From contig CANLCC010000007.1 in assembly GCA_947488815.1 (NCBI GenBank), forward strand, positions 10,186 to 74,185: a stretch of DNA of 64,000 nt. Reading direction: 5' to 3'. Source of the stretch: CAIQIA01 sp945861105 (GTDB taxonomy: Bacteria; Cyanobacteriota; Cyanobacteriia; PCC-6307; Cyanobiaceae). Both the position numbers and the translations under genes were made by a program. Of the stretch, positions 59,697 to 64,000 are shown in pieces. Each line of letters begins with the position of its first letter. Position 1 is the stretch's first letter. The notes under the pieces were generated by a model. It was not told the DNA's origin and did no database searches. It saw nothing but the letters and a program-made list of their open reading frames with translations.

Positions 59697-60683
59697 ATGC
59701 CCGTCCCTGCCCCCCTGGTGGCCACCGCCCGCCACCTCTGGCACTGCCAGTGGCAGCGGCTGATGGATGGCCTGGCCGCCGCGGGTCCGGAGGGCGACTT
59801 CCGGCGGCAGCCGGCCCAGTTCAGCGATGGCCTCGCCGCCATCGATCCCCAGGCCCTGGTGGAACCGCGGCTGGTGGTGGGTCGCAGCTGCCCCTGGGCC
59901 CACCGGCTCTGGCTGCTGCGCAGCCTCCGCGGCATGGAGGCGAGCCTGGCCTTGACGGTGGCCGAACCCGATCCCATCGGCGGGCGCTGGGTCCTGCCGG
60001 AACCGCTGCAGGGGTGCCGCACCCTGGCGCAGCTGTATCGGCAGGGGGGCGGTGACCGGCGCCGGCGGGCCACGGTGCCCCTGCTGCTCAGCGGTGGCGG
60101 GGGCGACCTGCGGCTGATCGGCAACGACAGCGCTGCCCTGCTGCCGCTGCTCGATCGCTGGCCGGCGGCACGCCCCCCCCTCGAACCTCCCCAGCGCCCT
60201 GCCGCCGAGCGCGAGTTGAGCAGCCACTGGGCCCAGCGGTTGCAGGATCACGTCAACGACGGCGTCTACCGCTGTGGTTTTGCCCGCAACCAGGCGGCCT
60301 ACACCCGTGCGGCCACGGCCCTGTTCACCACCCTCGAGGCCCTGGAGCAGCACCTCGCCGCCGCAGGGCCCTGGATCGCCGGGGACCACCCCAGCCTGGC
60401 CGACGTGCGGCTGTTTCCCACCCTGATCCGCTGGGAGGCGGTCTACGCGCCCCTGTTCGGCTGCAGCCGCCGCCCCCTCTGGTCGTTCCCAGCCCTCTGG
60501 CAGTGGCGGGCGCGTTTCCATGCCCTGCCCGGAGTGGCCGGCACCTGCTGGCCGGTGGCCTGGCGCCGTGATTACTTCGGGGCGTTGTTCCCGCTGCACC
60601 CCTCAGGACTCGTGCCCGAGGGGCCCGACCTGGCCAGGCTGGTGGCGGCCCAGCCCCCCGACGGCACCACAATGGCCCCATGA
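59697..60683 (+). CDS. glutathionyl-hydroquinone reductase (GST Xi class)
   Basis: Reduces glutathionyl-(hydro)quinones, likely protecting against quinone or oxidative by-products. The 328-residue protein has the class signature VVGRSCPWAHRLWLLRSLRG with catalytic Cys65. A helical C-terminal domain contains DGVYRCGFARNQAAY, LAAAGPWIAGDHPSLADVRLF and VAGTCWPVAWRRDYFG. Both halves fit ECM4/YqjG-type enzymes. The next gene, a DUF2301 protein, overlaps its stop by 4 nt (ATGA). Confidence 0.9.
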   Translation: MPVPAPLVATARHLWHCQWQRLMDGLAAAGPEGDFRRQPAQFSDGLAAIDPQALVEPRLVVGRSCPWAHRLWLLRSLRGMEASLALTVAEPDPIGGRWVLPEPLQGCRTLAQLYRQGGGDRRRRATVPLLLSGGGGDLRLIGNDSAALLPLLDRWPAARPPLEPPQRPAAERELSSHWAQRLQDHVNDGVYRCGFARNQAAYTRAATALFTTLEALEQHLAAAGPWIAGDHPSLADVRLFPTLIRWEAVYAPLFGCSRRPLWSFPALWQWRARFHALPGVAGTCWPVAWRRDYFGALFPLHPSGLVPEGPDLARLVAAQPPDGTTMAP

Positions 60684-61303
60684 CGCAGCTTCCGGTTCAG
60701 CGCCAGGGGGTCTATGGCCCCTACCTCGTCGAGGACCACCACCGTCGCGAGGTGCTGGCCTATCGCACGTCTTTGCTGCTGCTGGCCCTGGCGCAGCTGG
60801 GTCTGCTGCTGCAGTGGCACCTGGTCGGGCCGGCGCTGCTCTGGCCCTGGCTGCTGCTGATGGTGCTCGGCCTGGGGGCTGCCCTGCACTGGGTGCACAT
60901 CTATCTGATCCCCCTGCACCGCGCCCTGCAGCTGTTCTGGCTGCTGGGCAGCCTCGGTTTCGCTGCCCTGGCCATCACCGCCGGTCCGGTGGCGATGCTG
61001 CCGACCCTGCGGCAGCAGCCCCTCTGGATCCTGGCCGTGGGTCCCTTCTTCGCGGCCCTCACGGGTCTGGGTTTCAAGGAGTTCTTCTGCTTCCGCCGGC
61101 CCGAAGCCATCGGCCTCACCCTGTTGTTGCCGCTGCTGCTGCTGGGGCGTCTGCTGGGGCTGCTGGCCGATCCGGCCGCCGGGTCCCTGCTGCTGGTCGA
61201 GGCGTTGCTGCTGCTGGTGCTGGTCCTGCGCAAGCTGCCCGTCGACTTCGAAGCCGACCTGGGGGACCTGAGTGTGTTCGCCCGTCTCTCGGCCCCGGGT
61301 TGA
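60680..61303 (+). CDS. DUF2301-family membrane protein
   Basis: A 207-residue integral membrane protein with about six helices, opening VYGPYLVEDHHRREVLAYRT. Core features FRRPEAIGLTLLLPLLLLGRLL and the conserved GFKEFFCFRRPEA match the DUF2301 family, whose function is unknown. Coupled to the preceding glutathione-linked enzyme by a 4-nt overlap, so the two may act in the same redox or quinone process. It is followed by a strong terminator. Confidence 0.8.
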   Translation: MTQLPVQRQGVYGPYLVEDHHRREVLAYRTSLLLLALAQLGLLLQWHLVGPALLWPWLLLMVLGLGAALHWVHIYLIPLHRALQLFWLLGSLGFAALAITAGPVAMLPTLRQQPLWILAVGPFFAALTGLGFKEFFCFRRPEAIGLTLLLPLLLLGRLLGLLADPAAGSLLLVEALLLLVLVLRKLPVDFEADLGDLSVFARLSAPG

Positions 61304-61353
61304 CGGCGGTGACTTGCTGCGGCAGTGGCCGCCTGCAGCGGTGGCCGCCTACA

Positions 61354-61382
61354 AGAAAACCCCCGCGGGGCGGGGGTTTTCT
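61354..61382 (+). terminator. strong (bidirectional-looking) intrinsic terminator
   Basis: A perfect 13-bp stem (61354-61366 AGAAAACCCCCGC paired with 61370-61382) with a 3-nt loop. The A-run on the left arm and T-run on the right arm give T-rich tails in both directions. It lies 50 bp past the DUF2301 stop and ends that operon. Confidence 0.88.
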
Positions 61383-61523
61383 CGGAGCAACTCGGCCCCA
61401 CAGTCGTGGGGGCGGAGCTCTGGGGTGGCCGACGCGGGGGCTGCACGTCGCCGGTCATTTCTGTTGTAGACAGAGGCGGCAGCGGCTGACCGCACGGTGG
61501 GCGTTTTGTTACCGAACGGGAAC

Positions 61524-62744
61524 ATGTCCCCCCTGCCCCAGCCCCTGGCCTGGGCAGAGCTCGATGCCCTGGCCCCGCCGGCACCCGACCGGATCCACGG
61601 TCCCGCCAGCGCCCAGGCCCGCTGGCGGGCCTTCGGCCAGCCCGAGGAGGCGGTGCGGGTGGTGCTGATCCGTGACCATCACGCCTGGTGTCCCTACTGC
61701 CAGAAGGTGTGGCTGTGGCTGGAGGAGCAACGGGTGCCGTACCGCATCGAAACCGTCTCGATGCGCTGCTACGGCCCTAAGGAGGCCTGGTACACCCGCC
61801 TGGTGCCCTCGGGAATGCTGCCGGCGGTGGTGCTCGATGGTCGGTTGTTCACCGAGAGCGATCGCATCCTGGCCGCTCTTGAGGCCGCCTTCGGAGTCCT
61901 GGGGGCGGGGCTCGACACCCCGGCGGTGCAGGCGCTGCGCCGCCTGGAACGGGACCTGTTCCGGGCCTGGTGCCAGTGGCTCTGCGGCCACGGGGCCGAT
62001 GCCGCGGCCGCGGCCGACTTCGACCGCTGGGCTGGACGGTTCGATGCCGCCCTTGCTGGCCAGGGTGACGGCCCGTGGCTGCTGGACCGGTTCAGCACGG
62101 CCGATGTGGTGGCCGTTCCGTTCCTGGAGCGGATGCAGGCCAGCCTCCTCTATTACAAGGGCTACGACCTGCGCCGCCGCTGGCCGGCGATCGATCGCTG
62201 GTTCCAGGCCCTGGAGGAACGCCCCTCCTGGCGGGGCAGCCGCAGCGACCACCACACCCATGTCCACGACCTGCCTCCCCAGCTGGGGGGCTGTTGCAGC
62301 AATGGCAGCCCCGCAGCCCAGGCCTGGGCGCGGCGCATCGACCATGGCCCCTGGGACGGGTTGAGTGATGCCGCCGGCTCCGCCGGTCCCTCCGACGCCG
62401 CCGAGGCCCTTGGCCGGGTGCTGCGCCATCGCCACACCCTGATGCAGGTGCGGCCCGACCTGGATGACACGGCCCTGCGGGCGGCACTCACCCGCCTGGC
62501 GACGGGTCGCCCCTGCCCCCCGCCCGCGGGCAGTGCCGCCGGGTTGCGCAGCCTGCGGGATCGCATCTGCGTCCCCCGGGACATGGGGGTGCTGGCCGCC
62601 AGAACCCTGCGGCAGGCCCTCGAGGAGACCGCGGCCCTCGACGGTGATGCCCAGGGCGAGCCCCTGCCCCTGGGCCATCGCCACGATCAGGATCCCCGAC
62701 CGTTCCGCCCCACCACGGCCGGCCTGCCCCACACTGGACCCTGA
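61524..62744 (+). CDS. glutathione S-transferase-family protein with C-terminal extension
   Basis: A 406-residue protein. The thioredoxin-like N-terminal domain has the Cys56 motif HAWCPYCQKVWLWLEE and SGMLPAVVLDGRLFTESDRI (cis-Pro and the Glu-Ser-Asp glutathione site). An alpha-helical domain follows to about residue 230. The final 170 residues (from SRSDHHTHVHD) form an unfamiliar His-rich and helical extension with CCSNG and CPPPAG. Start: ATG 61524. Promoter not resolved in the 141 bp after the terminator. Confidence 0.82.
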   Translation: MSPLPQPLAWAELDALAPPAPDRIHGPASAQARWRAFGQPEEAVRVVLIRDHHAWCPYCQKVWLWLEEQRVPYRIETVSMRCYGPKEAWYTRLVPSGMLPAVVLDGRLFTESDRILAALEAAFGVLGAGLDTPAVQALRRLERDLFRAWCQWLCGHGADAAAAADFDRWAGRFDAALAGQGDGPWLLDRFSTADVVAVPFLERMQASLLYYKGYDLRRRWPAIDRWFQALEERPSWRGSRSDHHTHVHDLPPQLGGCCSNGSPAAQAWARRIDHGPWDGLSDAAGSAGPSDAAEALGRVLRHRHTLMQVRPDLDDTALRAALTRLATGRPCPPPAGSAAGLRSLRDRICVPRDMGVLAARTLRQALEETAALDGDAQGEPLPLGHRHDQDPRPFRPTTAGLPHTGP

Positions 62745-62756
62745 TCGACCGGACCC

Positions 62757-63071
62757 ATGACCCACCGCCGCCGGAGCTGGCTGCTGCTGCTGGCGCCAGC
62801 GCTTCTGGCCACAGCCCTCCCCCTGCGGGCCGAACCCATCCCCATCCCCACCTCCATCCCCATCCCCACCTCCAGTCCCTTCCCCATCGATGGGTTGATG
62901 ACGCGGATGCTGAACCAGGCCGACGTGCCGCCGATCGCCCGTCCGTTGCTCGACACCCTGCGCCGCGGGCTGGAGCGGGGAAGCCTCACGGCCGATGAGG
63001 TGACGGCCCTGCAGCGGGGGCTGCTGGGGCTGATCGAAAGCCTGCCTGCCGCCATGGGCGGCAGGCCCTGA
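62757..63071 (+). CDS. small exported protein with IPIPTS repeats
   Basis: A 104-residue protein: signal peptide LLLLAPALLATALPLRA, then a short Pro-rich repeat (IPIPTSIPIPTSSPFP) and a helical domain (ARPLLDTLRRGLERGSLTADEVTALQRG broken by position). Probably periplasmic. It starts 12 bp after the GST gene, likely the same transcript. Unknown family. Confidence 0.62.
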   Translation: MTHRRRSWLLLLAPALLATALPLRAEPIPIPTSIPIPTSSPFPIDGLMTRMLNQADVPPIARPLLDTLRRGLERGSLTADEVTALQRGLLGLIESLPAAMGGRP

Positions 63072-63152
63072 GAACCGGCGGCCACGCAAGGTAAACTCGC
63101 CCGGTCCCTCGGGTGGCCCCGCTGCCTGAGCCCTCCCTCCCTGAGGTATCCC

Positions 63153-64000
63153 ATGGCACTCGTCCCCCTTCGACTGCTGCTCGATCACGCCGCCGAGAAC
63201 GGTTACGGCATTCCGGCGTTCAATGTGAACAACCTGGAACAGGTTCAGTCGATCATGGAGGCTGCCTACGAAACCGACAGCCCCGTCATCCTGCAGGCCT
63301 CCCGCGGTGCCCGTCAGTACGCCGGCGAGAACTTCCTGCGTCACCTGATCCTGGCCGCCGTCGAGACCTATCCCGACATCCCGGTGGTAATGCACCAGGA
63401 CCACGGCAACAGCCCCGCCACCTGCTTCGGCGCCGTCACCAACGGGTTCACCTCGGTGATGATGGATGGCTCCCTCGAGGCCGATGCCAAGACCCCGGCC
63501 TCCTATGAGTACAACGTGCGCGTCACCAAGGAGGTGGTCGACGTTGCCCACAGCGTTGGAGTGAGCGTTGAGGGTGAGCTGGGCTGCCTGGGCTCCCTCG
63601 AGACCGGCAAGGGTGAGGCCGAGGACGGCCACGGCTTCGAGGGTGCCCTCTCCCACGACCAGCTGCTGACCGATCCCGCCGAGGCCGCCGATTTCGTCGC
63701 CAAGACCAACGTCGACGCCCTGGCCATCGCCATCGGCACCAGCCATGGCGCCTACAAGTTCACCCGCAAGCCCACCGGTGAGGTGCTGGCCATCTCGCGC
63801 ATCGCTGAGATCCACAAGGCCCTGCCCAACACCCACCTGGTGATGCACGGCTCCTCCTCGGTGCCCCAGGAGTGGCTGGACATGATCAATAAGTATGGCG
63901 GTGCCATCCCTGAGACCTACGGCGTGCCCGTGGAAGAAATCCAGGAAGGCATCCGCAACGGCGTGCGCAAGGTGAACATCGACACCGACAACCGCCTCGC
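63153..64000 (+). CDS. fba: class II fructose-bisphosphate aldolase (partial, runs off window)
   Basis: Aldolase of the Calvin cycle and glycolysis, zinc-dependent. From ATG 63153 (MALVPLRLLLDHAAENGYGI), 282 complete codons are visible and the stop lies beyond 64000. Motifs: the metal-site MHQDHGNSPATC, SVMMDGSL, VEGELGCLGSLETGKGE, IGTSHGAYKF and MHGSSSVPQEW, ending in the IDTDNRLA of this subtype's active site. The Calvin-cycle subtype of class II aldolases fits a photoautotroph. Confidence 0.94.
   Translation, partial: MALVPLRLLLDHAAENGYGIPAFNVNNLEQVQSIMEAAYETDSPVILQASRGARQYAGENFLRHLILAAVETYPDIPVVMHQDHGNSPATCFGAVTNGFTSVMMDGSLEADAKTPASYEYNVRVTKEVVDVAHSVGVSVEGELGCLGSLETGKGEAEDGHGFEGALSHDQLLTDPAEAADFVAKTNVDALAIAIGTSHGAYKFTRKPTGEVLAISRIAEIHKALPNTHLVMHGSSSVPQEWLDMINKYGGAIPETYGVPVEEIQEGIRNGVRKVNIDTDNRL

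Noticed and set aside
59193..60599. 468-codon minus-strand frame
   Set aside because: Only the last 95 codons (from ATG 59480) carry protein-like sequence; the rest is antisense to the glutathionyl-hydroquinone reductase gene.
1..64000. tRNA, rRNA or CRISPR arrays
   Set aside because: Spacers are short and none shows a cloverleaf, TTCGANTCC arm, or regularly spaced repeats. Not excluded by computation.

Overview
The window reads as chromosomal core of a high-GC, alpha-cyanobacterial picocyanobacterium of the Cyanobium/Synechococcus type. This is inferred from gene content: psb27, a ferrochelatase with a C-terminal chlorophyll-binding-like helix, a cyanobacterial AbrB regulator, a Tic22-family protein, EF-hand transaldolase, a DevBCA exporter, Calvin-type class II aldolase, D-glycerate kinase and type-2 NADH dehydrogenase. 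Genes are tightly packed, often with 4-nt ATGA stop/start overlaps. There is no prophage, CRISPR array, insertion sequence, rRNA or tRNA that I can see.

Layout. 1-7 kb: ssb, cobK, cutA, a PfkB/adenosine kinase, purA, psb27, a small lipoprotein and proS. 7-10.8 kb: an HTH-like protein, a small membrane protein, ppa, a 2Fe-2S ferredoxin, a large membrane protein and a Nif11-like small protein. 10.8-17 kb: dihydroorotase, signal peptidase I, a catalytically degenerate dihydroorotase paralogue, a double histidine phosphatase and a CPBP protease. 17-24 kb: a divisome-like membrane protein with ftsI, transaldolase, an esterase-like protein, a geranylgeranyl-reductase-like flavoprotein, frr and pyrH. 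24-31 kb: cobO, a methyltransferase, a lone tyrosine recombinase, hemH, an M23 peptidase, ilvB carrying a zinc ribbon, and two small exported or membrane proteins. 31-38 kb: Tic22, a periplasmic-binding protein, cyAbrB, a single-chain retropepsin-like protease, a GNAT enzyme, a membrane protein, ppsA and selD. 38-45 kb: glgX, an MBL-fold protein, HU, gluQRS, three tiny proteins, DedA, D-glycerate 3-kinase and a small protein.

45-64 kb is more accessory: an RHH protein, isoaspartyl peptidase, pirin, an ICMT-like methyltransferase, a small RTX protein, a CheB-CheR-PAS protein without a kinase opposite an AraC regulator, and a three-domain fusion (BCAM0308-like, YbhB/PEBP and a helical DUF6781-like tail). 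Then come ndh and devBCA, two glutathione-transferase-type enzymes around a DUF2301 membrane protein, a strong bidirectional terminator, and fba running off the right edge.

Most genes are ordinary housekeeping. The points most worth a second look are the three-domain fusion at 52.8 kb, the CheB-CheR-PAS/AraC pair with a G12 tract between them, the 15-bp repeat that duplicates the devC-stop/devA-start cassette, the IlvB zinc ribbon, the inactive-looking dihydroorotase paralogue, and the missing standard start upstream of gluQRS. High GC produces many long open frames antisense to real genes; these were discarded.
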